The notes: generated by a model from the letters alone, not told the origin. A DNA stretch of 64,000 nucleotides from Saururus chinensis (GCA_035235625.1 CP141141.1:38456719-38520718), one strand, 5' to 3'. Shown: positions 1 through 17,545, numbered from the stretch's first letter. Translations and numbers: made by a program.

Positions 1-616
1 GGCTGCCGAGACTGCCCCTCGGACTCCATCCGGCGATAACTAAATTCTCCGTGACCTATTTGTGACGCTTCAAGGGAACCCAACTGGCTCTTTTGCTGTG
101 TCCCGTGATTGGCACAATGACAAACTGATAAGAAAGAGCTTGCTCTTTCTTTTAATATTTCTTCATATCTTAACAAAATTGAATGGACTTTGGGTTGAAT
201 ATGATTATAAAAGAACTCTCTAAGCACTAACAACCATAAGCAGTAATTAAAATCTCAAAAGTGGACTTGAAATCACCACCTAAAGCATGTTTCACTGAAG
301 AACTCTGCAATTTGAAAGGACTGTTATATATCATGTACTCCAGTCTCCAAAACGTGAAAGGAAACCAAACAACTGAAAAAGAACTAACACTCACTAATTA
401 TGGTGAGAACTTCAGTCATGGAGGTGAAGACATGTAATCGGAAGGTGAGATAATTTATGTTTTGTTGATTTTTACTCCCATATTTAGCATTTGCACATGT
501 ACTTCGGCAAGTTTGTTTGTTAAGATCTTCGGGGCTAGGGTAGACTCTCTCCAGAGTTGTGATCCCAACATGTACCGCCTTATAAAACAGTTCTTGGTAA
601 TCATTTGGAATGGCAG
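1..616. other. Sequence upstream of CRK copy 1, no gene recognised
   Basis: No signal peptide, DUF26 or membrane exon of the downstream kinase could be recognised here. The first 40 bases contain a short reading frame with two cysteines (CRDCPSD) that ends quickly, which is too little to call. Missing exons could lie before the window start. Confidence 0.5.
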
Positions 617-2019
<1,403 letters not shown>

Positions 2020-2110
2020 TTATATGAAGCACACTGCACATGTACTCATAGTTCTTGGTGTGTATATAGCTAAAGCCCGAAAGCATATTTGCTCTTGCTA
2101 ATTTGTAGAA

Positions 2111-2116
2111 AATAAA
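2111..2116 (+). terminator. Putative polyadenylation signal of CRK copy 1
   Basis: A canonical AATAAA lies 92 bases after the stop codon of CRK copy 1, a normal distance for a plant 3' UTR. This rests on position and motif only. Confidence 0.4.
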
Positions 2117-2119
2117 ACC

Positions 2120-4190
2120 AAGTTTCCTAATTCCTGTGGGCATGAAAAGAAGAGGTGACAAAGCAAACATTTCTCGTTGCACGAGAACATCAGGTTTTCC
2201 GTGTTGGTTCGTATACCACATTACAAACATAGACGTGAAATTTAGTGTAAATCGGGCCATTTGGTGATATAATTAGAACTAAATCTCCTTAAAGCTTTAA
2301 GATTGCTTAAGAAAAGATTACAATAAATGTCAACAAATCCAAAGCCACACGAAAAATGTTTTCACAATCAACTACCTTGACTAAAATACATGACCAATGG
2401 ACTTATGGAAGGAGAAACTTTGGGAACCGTTGGATTTGGTTCCCAAGTTAATTTCTCTCCCACCACTTCCTTGTGATGTTGTAGCTCCTATCTTTAGTCA
2501 CCAAGTTTTGGTCATACTAGACAAGTCCAAACCATACTCACTCTCAGTCTCATTCCAACAATATCACATATCATTTGAAAATGTCTCACTTCCCCTCCAA
2601 ATTTTACTATTCTTTAGGTTTATTATTGTTTTCTTCCTCATGTGTCCCCTCTTATTCTCTCCCTCTTCCAAGGTTACCCCCCTTATTCTCTTTCTCTTCC
2701 TCCTCCAACGCCATCGGCATTGTTGGCCATGCCTTTGACGATGGTGCCAACGCTGACGCCAACATCATCGCCAGCCACGAATCCACCCCTTAGCCCACCA
2801 GTTTCCCGGCACGGGGAGGTAGAGATGGAGGTAGGGGCCGGAACATGTGACTCGAACCAAAACCAACATTGGTATCAATGAGCATCCGATTGGTAGCAAT
2901 GGTTATGGCGTCGACGATGCTTACCCCCACAACAATCAAAGTACATGTAAGCAAAGACGGATCTGATACATAATTTTTTAGTGAAGTAAGCAAAAAGTGT
3001 GTATTAACTCTGAAGATTGGGTACATAAAACTAAAGAAAAGAAGAATAACCCACCAAATCTAGAGCCAAGAAAGTGGTGCAGAGTGGATATTGATCAGAA
3101 TGACCTCTCTAGACGAATCTTGCTACAAACATGAACAGCCTAACTCTCTTACAATTTACATAAGTAAATTCACAAAATATAGGTTAAAAGGATCCTAGTG
3201 GCATAAACTATAAATAAAAAAGTCCAATCTATGACTAAATCAAAATTAGAGAAAATAGATTAGAATAGGCCTAAATAAATAAAAAGAACATCAAATTAAG
3301 TCTCCTACTAAAGAAAATGACTCAAAAGAAATCAACCTAAACAAAAGTTCAAATATAAAATAGTTCCTAGCTTGTCCCAAAATTGTGCAATTGATTAGTT
3401 GTAACGGACAATCAATAGTTCATGTTACTATTAGAATGATTTCAAGGATCAATTATCCGTCAATTGATCGATAATGTTATTGGACTTGACAATAAGGCAA
3501 GCAATCGATCAGTCGAAACATCTGCACGATCTATGAGTTATTTTTAACGCCTGATCAAACGCTTTTGGAATCCCAACCATTTGTTAAAGGTAGTGGAATC
3601 TGCGACTCATACGGGCAATAGGCGATCGATCGCTCTTGGGACCCGATCAATTGTTTAAGGAATTGTTGCATACTCCATTCTTCTAACCCTATTTCTTAAT
3701 GTACTTCAAAGCCAACTAGTTTACATCATCAATTTCAAAGTCTATCTTCAAAATTCTTCGAGCGAGAAACTTTCTTACCAATTTGCTTCAATATAAATAA
3801 CTTGTAGGCTTGTATAACACATTTGTAGGCTCATCAGAAAGGCTTCAACAAAGAGAAAACAATTTCAATTAGAACCCTAATTAAACAAAGAAAAACTAAT
3901 TATATGCTAATAAAACCAAAGGTCCATTAATTAGACAATTAAAACTTATTGTTCTTTCTATGACTTCCCTTCTTATAGTTAATCCTACAACCCCTTAAGG
4001 GAATTAAAATATAAATTTTTATGATTTTCTCACGTGGTCTTTCACATCTTCCCTTAATTAACCCACTAACTGAATTGAAGGCCTATTGTAGAGAGATATA
4101 TAATGGCAAACTTGAGGTGATAAACACAACGCCTCTAGGAGCAGTCCAATGCCCCTTCCAAATTTCATATATAGGACTCTGGATAGATTA
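2120..4190. other. Gene-free spacer with degenerate repeats
   Basis: No conserved reading frame is seen. The stretch at about 2397-2530 resembles those at 10690-10830 and 14530-14600 (GGGAACC... GGTTCCCAAG... CATGTCCAC words), so it is part of a dispersed repeat. The stretch at 3400-3670 is rich in GATCGATC-like words and resembles the retroelement-derived sequence near 56.5 kb. Confidence 0.4.
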
Positions 4191-4191
4191 C

Positions 4192-4312
4192 AATAATGAT
4201 AAAGCATACATTCCTTTTGTCTCACATTAATAACTTTATTTAATTTTTTAAAATAAATAAATTTAATATATTTTAAAAAATCAAATAAAACTAATCATAT
4301 AGAAAGAGAGTA
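4192..4312. repeat. Degenerate Stowaway-like MITE fragment
   Basis: ATTCCTTTTGTCTCACATTAATAACTTT at its left edge resembles the ends of the better preserved copies at 10904-11103 and 27768-27960. The right end (AGAGAGTA) is decayed. Confidence 0.4.
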
Positions 4313-4384
4313 TTTTCTTATAAAAGGGAATTATGGAGCTAATAACAAGATTAATATTGGTACCCAATTAGTAAACGGAGGAGT

Positions 4385-4520
4385 CTTTCCTTAATAATGA
4401 GCCCAATGTAAGTTATGTATGAGAGGCAAGAAGATCTAGGAGACCGACGATGCTAATGTGTACTAACATATGTATATTGTTGATCTTAAATATTAACGGC
4501 TTCCTATGTATAACTTATAA
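4385..4520. repeat. Short foldback repeat, family copy 1
   Basis: It shares the words GATGCTAATGTGT, GATCTTAAATATTAA and TTCCTATGTAT with copies at about 14890-15060, 17880-18020 and 26150-26310. The copies have inverted arms built from TTATAAGATCGATG...-like sequence, so they look like a small foldback MITE family. Edges are approximate. Confidence 0.4.
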
Positions 4521-5439
4521 TGGGCATATGAAAGCATGAAAACTCTTCCTTACTAAACGTTAGAAAACGGTGAAAGGTGGTTGTCAGAGAATGAGACCAG
4601 GTCGTTTTATAGAAAAAGCTGAGAGGAAGGGAAGAATTATACGACGAATGGTGAGTAAACAATACGTTTGATACTGTTAGCACGTGTTCATGACAGTCAT
4701 GCATCTTGGACACATCCACAATTTCTACCTCACACGATGAAGAAAATTATTTGGAAGGATGTGCCGACTCATACAATGATAGCGTCTACTTCTCAACTTC
4801 TCACAAAGAAAAGTATCGCAAAGACCTGCAACATTAATAACCTTCTCTTCATGGAAAAATGGAGTCAAGCTCTCACTATAGAAGAAAATTCAAAGGCTCC
4901 ACCCACCTCACCAAGGCAATTATTCCAAGATCCCTTTCAATGCAAGTAGACGTTATAAATGAATCTTAACTGTGTTCAAAGTCATAGAAGCTCTCAACTA
5001 AGTGTTCAAAGTAATATGAGCTTCCAACCAAGAGAGCCACTTCTTTCCAGAGACATGTATTTTTGCAGCGGGTGAAATGAAAGTGATCTTCATTGTCAGC
5101 TATCAGTGACTGTGACAGGAACGACCGAAAAGACGAAGCATCGTCTAATAGGGTTGTCATAGTCGGCTGTGACCGGAATGACCGAAAAGATGAGGCATCG
5201 GCTAATAGACTGGTACCATGTCAACCACGTCTCCTAAAACCAAGTCTTATTAAAGATATGCATTAATAATTGAAAAAAGTTTAGATGAGGCATCACTAAT
5301 AGATCAAAATTCAAAGGCATGCATAGGCTCACGTAGACATACGTGACCTCGAGCTTATAAAACAGGTCTCAATAATACTTTTTATAAATCCTAATCAAGG
5401 TCAATATGAGAACATCCTAATTAAATCACTCTATGATCT

Positions 5440-5650
5440 CTTCCCTCCATTTCATATTAATAGTTACATTTAAAAAAAATAGTGATAATTATTAAATAGG
5501 GAAACCCACATCTAATAAGAGAAGAAAAATAATATGATGATACTCTTTTTTAGGTATCCAACTACTTAAATTGAACAAAATATAACTATTAATATAGAAT
5601 AAAATTTTTTTTCCAAACAAAGCTATTAATTTAAGATGGAGAGATTATAT
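5440..5650. mobile_element. Stowaway-like MITE
   Basis: About 210 bp, bounded by CTCTTCCCTCCATTTCATAT and the near inverse ATTAATTTAAGATGGAGAG. The interior matches the copies at 10904-11103 and 27768-27960, with shared words such as GATACTCTTTTTT and CCAACTACTTAAATT. Stowaway elements are non-autonomous Tc1/mariner relatives flanked by TA. Confidence 0.6.
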
Positions 5651-5752
5651 TATAAGCTAACACATTGGGTAAAATACTTTACCATGTTCATCCTAATATT
5701 ATTTCCCTCCCTCTATGGTTAATTGTCTTGATTTGAGGAAAAAATATATTTA

Positions 5753-6788
5753 GGGCCGGGTTGTTTGGGTGTTAGATTTTTTAGAAACAGAAGTGAAATT
5801 TTTGGAATTACCGCCAAATATGAATTATGGTTGGTAATGAAATTTTTTAGAATAAATTCGGATGTTGCAACAAACCAAATTTTAAAACTTGAAACAATAT
5901 AACTCTTTCTTCCGAACTCGGATATGCATGTTCTTATTACTATTATGCTCCTAAATTCGATCCCTATCAAACTAGATCCACAAGGGTAGTTAATTTTTAA
6001 CTTTTAAAGTGGGCCTAACCTATATGGTATGCTTCTCGAGGCTCAAATTGATAGGAAAAATTATTTAAATTATATTATATTTTTTTTACCAAAATTGTGG
6101 AGATAGAAACTTATTTCTCAAACTGGTGTCGGTTTTGGCCATGTAGGCGCCAGCCAAGCACCAATGCTTACATGGCATTTAATTTTGTCCTTCAAAGAGA
6201 TGAAATATGTTTTAAGCTAATTTCGTCTTTCTGAAGGACGAAATTCTTTTAGGGTGATTTTGTCCTAAATTCTCTTCTTTGATTTCGTCTTCAGAACGAC
6301 AAAATCACTTCAGCCACGTGAAAACATCATACCTGGAGAAACTCTTTTGTCGAGACTCAAATTTCGTCATTCTGAATGAAATCTGAGAATTTTTTTAAAA
6401 AAATGCCACACAGGCGCCAGCGCTTGGCTAGTGCCTATGTGGCCAAAACGAACACCACTTTGAGAAATATTTTTCTCTCTGTGATTTTGGTAATTATATT
6501 TTTAATATTATTTAAATAATTTCCCCAAATCAATATGAAAGATAACCGTTGAAAAATAACGGAATATGTAATTTCGAAATGGGGGCTGAAAGCCGGAATC
6601 AACAGAATCACCTCATGAGGTGATTCAGTGATTCTGGCCGATTCCTGCTCAAAATGGCTTGGAATCAATTTTTGAGCAAAATTTTAATTTTACCCACCTT
6701 CTACACACAAACATGATTCTAATAATTCAGACTGAAATTGGAGCGGTATTGATGGAGTTTTATAGAAATTTCATATCCAAGCAACCTC
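5753..6788. mobile_element. Tourist/PIF-Harbinger-like element, interrupted by a MULE-MITE
   Basis: The left end GGGCCGGGTTGTTTGGGTG and right end CATATCCAAGCAACCTC form imperfect inverted termini, each next to TTA, the usual PIF/Harbinger target. The body is homologous to the element at 43972-45010, including a shared perfect palindrome (6605-6626, centred on CTCATGAG) and the words GAGGCTCAAAT and GATAACCGTT. A second element, 6054-6526, has inserted into it. No transposase is present. Confidence 0.65.
6054..6526. mobile_element. Mutator-like MITE (473 bp) nested in a Tourist element
   Basis: Long terminal inverted repeats start GGAAAAATTATTTAAAT at the left and, read on the other strand, GGGGAAATTATTTAAAT at the right. 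Further in, both arms carry CTCAAA.TGGTGT and GGCGCCAGC-type words. The flanks are 9 bp: AAATTGATA at 6045-6053 and AAATCAATA at 6527-6535. The same family member as 21474-22138. A 9-bp duplication and long inverted repeats fit Mutator-like elements. No coding capacity. Confidence 0.75.
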
Positions 6789-9700
6789 TTAAAGAAGATT
6801 AGTAACAAAAATAATTAAAGGAGGAGCAACTCAAGCAACCACATTCACTACCATTTGACGATAATAGCCATTGGAGAAGAATACGATCATATGATATCAA
6901 GTGACTCAGTGGTCTCAGTAGCTAATCACCTTGAAGTTTTATGGCGATTTGCACATTTGCTTGTCAATAATGTGAAATTTACAAATTACTTGGATTTTAT
7001 TTGGAAATTCTATATCACCTTATTTTGGACTCAAATACCATCCTAAACCTATTTCCACATGTTGCTGAAAAAACTCTTACTATTCCAATCCGTGCTCCCT
7101 CCTTTTTAGCCCGTAAATATATAGGGTAACCTCCATTTTTGAACATCTTGCAATCCGCCAAACAAGAAGTTCCTTCTCTAGACCAACTCAAAAACAACTT
7201 ACAATAATATTTTTAATATGTTAGTTAGCATAAAATTGATCTAATAATGAGTACATAGCTATTCAACAAATATGTTAGATCAATTCAATAATATTGTCAT
7301 ATCAATACTACTATATGTACATACTGTATAATATATTCAACAGTATTGTTGAATCGATACGAAAATATAATATAATAGGTTCAAAAAATTTATTAAATCA
7401 AGTCAAAAATATTGTCGTATTAATTCAATGATATTTATATATTATACAATAGGTTCAATAATATTGTTAAATCAATTTAACAATATTGTTGTATCATTCC
7501 AACAATATGTAAATATTGTGAAATAGAAGTATTAAGCCTCATTAAAGATTATATATTACCTTTAAGAAGGCCTCAAACATACTATCCTACAATGTCAATC
7601 AACCTAAAGAACTGTCAAAGACTTGGATAGTATTCTTGATGACACACAAGAATTAATGACAATTTCATTTTGTTAGATCAATTTAAAGATATCATCTTAT
7701 CATTAAAACATTTTGACAATATGATGATATTACTTGGACAATATGATCATAGTGTTGAATAAATTTGATAATGCATTAATATTGTTGAATCAAGTTGACA
7801 ATAATATCATATCAATTCAATGATGTGATGATATTATCCAACCAAACATGCATAAAAAAGGGGGTGGGGCATATCCTTGAACAGATTTGGTTATTTACAA
7901 ATATGCACACAAACAAAAAAAAGGAGGGGGAACATGCATAAAAAGCCAAAACAAGAAGCCCAACGAAAAATGCTCAATGTTACTTCATCGAGGCCGCAAG
8001 GGGGCTCCACAGATAGATATGGTCTACCCATACCAGGCCCAACTACTGTTAGGACATTGACTTTCAGCTTCTCAACCAAGGACATTGGTCAAAGCCTAGA
8101 TAGAGGTGGTGCCATGGTGGTTGTGGGAGGTGGGGTGGATTCAATTGAGGAGTGAGGATGAGCTGATCGTTGGTGCTAGTAAGGGAAGAGAAGGAAGGGG
8201 GAATGGGTTGGAGCATGTGTCAAAAATCGTTGGTGGCATTGGCAATGGAGGAAGAGGGGGAAGGGAAGGTGGAGCTGGTGGTGAAGCTTGTCAGTGGTAC
8301 TAACAATGGAGGAGGAGATGGCGGAGGAGGAACATGAGTGTTATTGAGGAAATGGGAAATGATCTTCACATTTGAGCCCTAACCTTAAACGAGAACTCAA
8401 AGCTTGTATTCATCAGGAAGGAAAGGAAAAAATAGATAATCTATTATTTTGGAAGAAAATTCTAAGTAATGTGTAAATACATCAATATTAATCGAGTAAC
8501 ATGTAAATTGTCTAAAGTTTAAATATAACACCTAGAATTTTCTCAAATAATTTTTTTTAGAATATTGTACCATCAGTATGTCACCAATGTATCCATGAAG
8601 GACATAGTCTATTGTCAGCAAGTTATCGATGCGTTAGTGAAATCGATAGAATCTATTACCACCGGTTATATGGTTATGAGTCTAAAGAGGCTATTATACC
8701 CCTTAAAAAGGGAAGAAATCATAGGATAATGGATACTTTAGAAATCATGATAGTCCAAGAAGGAGTCAAGAATCTTCGACCAAGAGATATAAAAGTAAAC
8801 ATCGCCACAGGACACTAATGTGCTAGAGTAGGAAAAAAATAGAAGATTGAAGAGGAACTCATAGGCAAACCTTGATTCAAAGGGTGGATTGAACAATTTT
8901 AACCCTATGTATACATTTTATGATAATTAAATGCATATACTACTGAATTAGAGTATGTTAAGCATGCTTTTAATTAGTTAAAAGAAAATTCTTTAAACTA
9001 TTGATTTACATGAAGGTCGATTTTATGAAGTTTTATAGTTTTTGTGATGTAACTCTACTGCATTTTATTAAACACTACGTTTTCAATCAATTTGGGAATA
9101 TCTTGTCCATTGTAGAAACTGATATGATCTTCAGCTAAAACATCATCTCCATCACTGACATGTCGATGAGGTGTTAATGGTTGACGAAGAAACACAACTC
9201 CTTGCACCAATGTGCCGCAAGCATATCGTTGTACTAATTGATGGGCACTAGAAGGGGTTGATATGTTGATGAACACGTAGGTGACTAAGGCCAAAGAAAA
9301 CCTTCCTACTATCAGCTGGGACTGATGTGTCATTGTAGGTATCAATGACCATTGACACCAACATTGTCACATCAATGAGACAACCGATGAAATTTTGGTT
9401 CATATTTTCAAGGTGAGGTTTTTATTAATTATTTTACTATTAATGTGGTATGTTTTGATATAATTTACTTGTATAATAAATGTAAGTAAATATTAAAACA
9501 CATGAAGAAAATGTGTGTGTGAATAAGGAGTGAGTTATAGAATATTAAAAAGGTTAGAGACTTCAACCTATTTGTGCATGACACTTAAGGACATAAGGCC
9601 TAATGTAGGTCTCAACTCCAAAAGCGGGTTCTCTTAGCCGTGTAAAGGAGATTTGTGGTATGGAAATGTATCATGTATTTTTGGCTCTGCAAGGCTTGAG

Positions 9701-10060
9701 AGTTTATTGTATATAGATCATCTCCTCAAGGCTTGGGAGTTGGTTCGTACAGGTTATAACTTCAAAATAATCATGACTTTAATGTAGAGCAATAAAAGAG
9801 TTTTTAGTAAACATAGAAAGTTGAGAATCTTAACCACTTAGGAGCTTGAGCCCTTGTCGGCCTTAGCTTCATGACATGAATAAAGTGATCTATAGTTTTC
9901 AACAAGAGTTTGAAGTTACTGCCTGGAGTAATATACACTTTGAAGAGTCGTCAGATTATTAGAGTTGTCAATCATAACCTATGTTTTCATTTTGGGAAGA
10001 TAACTATATGTATGTGTACACTAGATGTATGTATTCTAGATATGGTGTAGTTTTGAGCAA
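6789..10060. other. AT-rich spacer with degenerate repeats, no gene recognised
   Basis: The stretch at 7200-7830 is a run of diverged AATATTGTTGAATCAATTCAA-type words in both orientations, probably an eroded tandem or foldback array. The stretches at 7870-8340 and 8610-8820 contain short open frames with no recognisable family. The minus-strand frame at 9055-9345 is also unrecognised. The part at about 9340-9420 has ATCAATGACCATTGACACC-like words resembling the LTR-related sequence near 27 kb and 59 kb. Confidence 0.4.
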
Positions 10061-10069
10061 TTTTAACTT

Positions 10070-10090
10070 CATATATATATATATATATAT
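10070..10090. repeat. (AT)n microsatellite
   Basis: A simple AT dinucleotide run directly abutting the hairpin at 10091-10155. Confidence 0.8.
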
Positions 10091-10155
10091 GGTTAGTTAC
10101 TAAGCATCTACATCATTCTTTGCCCTAGAATGATGTAGATGCTTAGTAGCTAACC
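10091..10155. repeat. Near-perfect 29-bp inverted repeat with 7-base loop
   Basis: The left arm 10091-10119 (GGTTAGTTACTAAGCATCTA...) is complementary to the right arm 10127-10155 (...GCTTAGTAGCTAACC) with one mismatch that would be a G-U pair in RNA. The loop is TTGCCCT. It could be a very short foldback element or the source of a hairpin RNA. Arms this perfect with such a small loop are unlike an old conserved microRNA precursor. Function unknown. Confidence 0.75.
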
Positions 10156-10689
10156 TCATATAGTAAAATAAATGTAAGCACGTGAGAGTGTTAATAATTT
10201 TGACTTGTTGTTAGAATAATGTAACGACATATAAGTGCCAGATTCTTAGATTGTGTATTATCTTTAATTTATTTTATTTAATAAGGGTTATATTTATTAT
10301 AATATCTTAGTGCATTGAATTGTGTAAACAATTACTTATGCCCCCAAGATTTCCCTAAGTCATGATTTTCTGATTTCTTTTGAAAAGTTTTCCTTACAAT
10401 TTTGTTTCACTACATCATATTTTAAAAAATAAAAATATTATCTTCAAAAAATTTGAGGCATGATTTTTAACCAACCATATAACAATAGCAAATGAGAAAA
10501 TTTTTCCTCATTTTCATCATTATGGTTTTGAACCATTTATAGTGAAACGCAAATGGTCACTAGCTAAAGGTATTGTATTCTTCAAATAAAGTAAGACCAA
10601 CCCACTCCCAACTCTACAAGGGCATTCATCACCTATTTTACTTAGAAATTTATTTTCATGATCATTGAGCTTGACTAGATTGCAGGACT

Positions 10690-10830
10690 AGTGGACATGT
10701 GGAAGGGAGAAATGTAGGAACTTTTAGATCATGTTCCCAAGTTTCTCTCTCACTACTTTCTGATGATGTGACAGCTTCCCATTATTGGTCACCAATACCT
10801 CATCATGAAATTTGGTCATGCTACCATTGG
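10690..10830. repeat. Dispersed repeat fragment related to 2397-2530
   Basis: Shared order of words: GTGGACATGTGGAAGG, TCCCAAGT.TCTCTC, CACTACTTTCTGATGATGT against CCACTTCCTTGTGATGTTGT, then TTGGTCACCAA. Element class not determined. Confidence 0.45.
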
Positions 10831-10903
10831 TTGCATACTTGTATTATCTATTTTTTGTGTGTATGGGTTCTCCCTGGTAGCACCTCAATCCCATATAAAT
10901 ATA

Positions 10904-11103
10904 CTCCTTTTGTCCTATATTAATAACTATATTTATACATATAGTAGTTTTTATTAATTTTGAAACCCAAATTTAAGAAATAAAAAATAAGCTTATGATA
11001 CTCTTTTTTTAACAACCCAACCACTTAAATTTAACAAAATAAAGCTATTGATACTGACCAAACTTTTTCGTCAAATAAAACTATTAATATAAAACGGAGG
11101 GAG
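10904..11103. mobile_element. Stowaway-like MITE (best preserved copy)
   Basis: 200 bp flanked by TA on both sides (10902-10903 and 11104-11105). It starts CTCCTTTTGTCCTATATTAA and ends TTAATATAAAACGGAGGGAG, which is close to the classic Stowaway terminus CTCCCTCCGT. No coding capacity. Confidence 0.8.
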
Positions 11104-11105
11104 TA

Positions 11106-12800
11106 GACCAATTTTTTTTTGCCAACTGGGATATCAAGCACGCTATACTAGTTTCCTTGCATTAGCCAGCAACTTGGACCAATCTTCAAAGGTCCCTATT
11201 CAGGCTCATAATAGTTATCTAATGATGCTTATATATCCGACTCCTTGGCTTTAATCTAGAGTTCAATCTATCACATCGATTGGGCTCATTCTCACTGGTC
11301 TTTAATGATGTTATGGTCATATATGTTAACTGTCTCTTCGTAATTTTTTTTAGAACGCGTCTATTTCACCCCAATATTTCCTTAGAGCCCTTTAATATTT
11401 GTACACTAATAAAAAAAATACTTATATTTACCCTATTTTCATCTTTATTTTTCTTGGTCTCCTACTAAATGGGGCAGCCGCCATCCCAGCGGGCTAGCTG
11501 GCAACTACGGGCATGGCCGCTACAAGTGGCTCTGGCTAGAGTTAGCGGCTTCAACCATGACTGTTGCGACCATAACCGCTGTGACCATATGCGGGTGGCT
11601 CTGGCCAAAGCCTCCATGGCCTTAGCCAACCACGGCTCTGTGGTTAGATCTTGCCGAAGCCACCAGCAAGATCTGTGTCAACAACGGAGAAGAAAAACAA
11701 AAACGCAAGTGGCTAAAGCATCTCCCAGAAGAAGGGGAAGCACATGGGGTATTGGCATGGCTAGTATAGCAGAACAGTGGAGGACCGGGGGGCTGAGAAA
11801 TTAAAAAAATAAGAATTTTTTTACCTTCTAAGCTAGGGTGTTGAGCATATGTTGGGGAAAATAGACTTAGTTCATTTTTTATTGGTAATATTAGGACATT
11901 AAGCTCTTGCATTAGAAATCATAAGAGTTCATTACAAGGATCCAAATAAAATAACAGAACAGAAAGAGAGTTCCATTACTGTTTCTTCGTGTTATGTTAA
12001 ATCTTTTATATGTGATTGGAGTATCTGACGTACTTGTGTATCCTTCTGCTTCCTTGACTATCAAAGTTAGAAGAAAGCTTCTAAATATGAATACTCCAAC
12101 CATAAGTGAGCCGCCACACTCCCCAATCCCCTATTGATGCAGCAGGTCAAATTGAAAAGAACAAACAAAATTCCACAACAGATCTCAAGTTTTTACTAAA
12201 CAAAACAGAATTACAGAAACAAGCTAAGATTCAACCTCTTGTTGGATCAATAGCTTCAACTCAACAGAGCTCAATTACAACAATCAACTAACTCCTAATT
12301 ACAATTGGAAGTCTATTTATACTATTTAGAGAAGCTTCTCCAAGTTCATATGACGTAGGTTGAATTTGAAAATGACGCCGTTTAATTCTATTTTTGTTGT
12401 CAACTTACTCTTCTTCAGGCGTCCAGAGAGGAAGGAGACGATTAACGACTTTAAGGACCACTTGATTTATACTGAATTAACACAAGTGCCCCTCGTTAAT
12501 CATGGAAAATTAACCGCCATACCAACGTAAATCTTTCGATAGTGATTACCCAGAAGACCCTTGTCAGTTGTAAATCTTTCAAAAGTGTTTGATAAAATGT
12601 GTAAACCATATCGCATCGTTATCACCCATTTCCATGATCTTACTTTTCAAAGGCTTTCAATCTATTGCTAAACGATAGCATTCAAAGTCAACTAGCATGC
12701 TCAAGTTGAACATCAACGCTCATGAGCGCCAACCCACTTCTCCTTCTCTTATCCCCCTTCCTCGCCACCCATATTCAAGTGTACCAAAAGCTTCTTTTTC
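11106..12800. other. Spacer before CRK copy 2
   Basis: The stretch at 11469-11800 is a GC-rich segment with a 111-codon open frame whose composition (GCC/GGC repeats) does not resemble a protein family; I treat it as repeat-derived. The stretch at 11900-12310 has no recognisable gene. The last 200 bases before the CRK start contain a GTCAAC motif (W-box core on the minus strand) near 12688, but I see no clear TATA box. Confidence 0.4.
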
Positions 12801-16256
<3,456 letters not shown>

Positions 16257-17140
16257 TATGCAGTCCTTAACTGGGAAAGGCACCACCTTGCTCTATGCCC
16301 GTAGCCACCAAGAATTATTTCTGATACAATGCCAGGAATTAACGCTGCTGCATGAAGCATGTAAAACTTGCAGGGGTTGGGTTGCCCAGGGATTGCTGTG
16401 TGTGATCCTTGTTTCTGTCGAAACTGATGGAAAAATTGATTGAGGATATAACTTTTAAGTACTCCCTCGAAGGCCCAAAGACCGGAATCCCGAGAGACAT
16501 TCCTCGGTACTTAGATATCATGTATCGAATATCGAGTACAATAACAATATCAACTACTTCTATTTCAAGATACCCCGGATATCCTTCGGGTAAATAGGCC
16601 TAAGTGAGCTAAAGAGCAAGCACGCGTACGGTATACGCAAGATGTGTTTAATTAGTTGCTACCGTACGTGAGGGACAGTCTATGACCAACCTTGTGATTT
16701 TTCCATATCATTTTTTTGGGGACTATTTTGCATTCCATTTACACATGTAAGAAATAGTGGCACCTATTTGCCTGGAGAGGTTTATAGGTAAGAAGTTCAC
16801 TGATTCAGAAGTTAAATCATCATGAAGCTTGAAAAAGAAATGCATAAAGCTTGATTGATAGCCATTTGGGATCTAGATAATGGTTTTCTAGTATGGTAGT
16901 ATCGGAGTATGTAAGTTTCTAATTTTTAGTACATTAATTTAATTGGCCTGCAGTGGTAATGTGGTTTTTTCTCAGCTAGGTTTCAACGTAAAAATTTTCT
17001 CATTTAATTTTTTTTCTATGTGATTGATGCATGCTAAGAAGAGTTTATTAGATTAAATCATTGTGATCTCTAGTAGTCTTGCATTATTAAAGAGGTCACA
17101 TCTCATAATTTTTAAATAATTTTTTGAGTTAGGCTTAGTA
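16257..17140. other. 3' flank of CRK copy 2, no gene recognised
   Basis: It probably holds the 3' UTR of the CRK in its first few hundred bases. No conserved frame, repeat or RNA gene is recognised. Confidence 0.4.
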
Positions 17141-17545
17141 GTGATTCTCAAGAAAATGATCTTAAACTTACTTCTTGTAGTGAGCTACGAAACAACCTAC
17201 AGTTTCCATATCCAATGCAAAAATTCTAAGTATCGCTCACTTATTACTCTCACGGCGGCTGAAATTCAATGGCTCAATCATCTTTTACACAAACTTGGTG
17301 TTGGCGTTCATCGTGCTCCCACTATTTGGTGTGACAAGAAGAGTGCAATTACATGGTGGCTAATTCTGTTTTTCATGGTAGAATGTGTATAGCCTAGTGG
17401 ATCCTCTTGGTGATATTTATTTCTACTAGGGATCAAATTAAAGATATCTTTACTAAGGGTCTTTCTCACCTTTGGCATTAGGAGCTTAGAAACAAACACA
17501 CTGTTCACATTAAGAACATTCTCTCCCGTTCATTGCCAAACTAGC
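17141..17545 (+). pseudogene. Ty1/copia RNase H fragment
   Basis: The translation contains SLITLTAAEIQWLNHLLHKL, APTIWCDKKSA and, further on in a shifted frame, ISTRDQIKDIFTKGLSHLWH. These correspond to the RNase H C-terminus of copia polyproteins (the TxAE...WL, WCDNKSA and DIFTKGLS motifs). The section between them, where an LASNPVFHAR-type motif is expected, is garbled and the frame changes near 17340-17400. It is a dead fragment with no terminal repeats seen nearby. Confidence 0.8.

Noticed and set aside
1..616. Possible ectodomain or membrane exon of CRK copy 1
   Set aside because: No DUF26 cysteine pattern or hydrophobic helix exon with proper splice phase could be found; the copy is listed as 5' partial instead.
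7877..8303. Overlapping frames with basic and glycine-rich stretches
   Set aside because: Low-complexity GGA/GGT sequence with no start context, splice sites or family match.
11469..11804. 111-codon open frame in a GC-rich patch
   Set aside because: Internal GGCTCTGGC-like repetition and no recognisable domain; an overlapping minus-strand frame is equally open.
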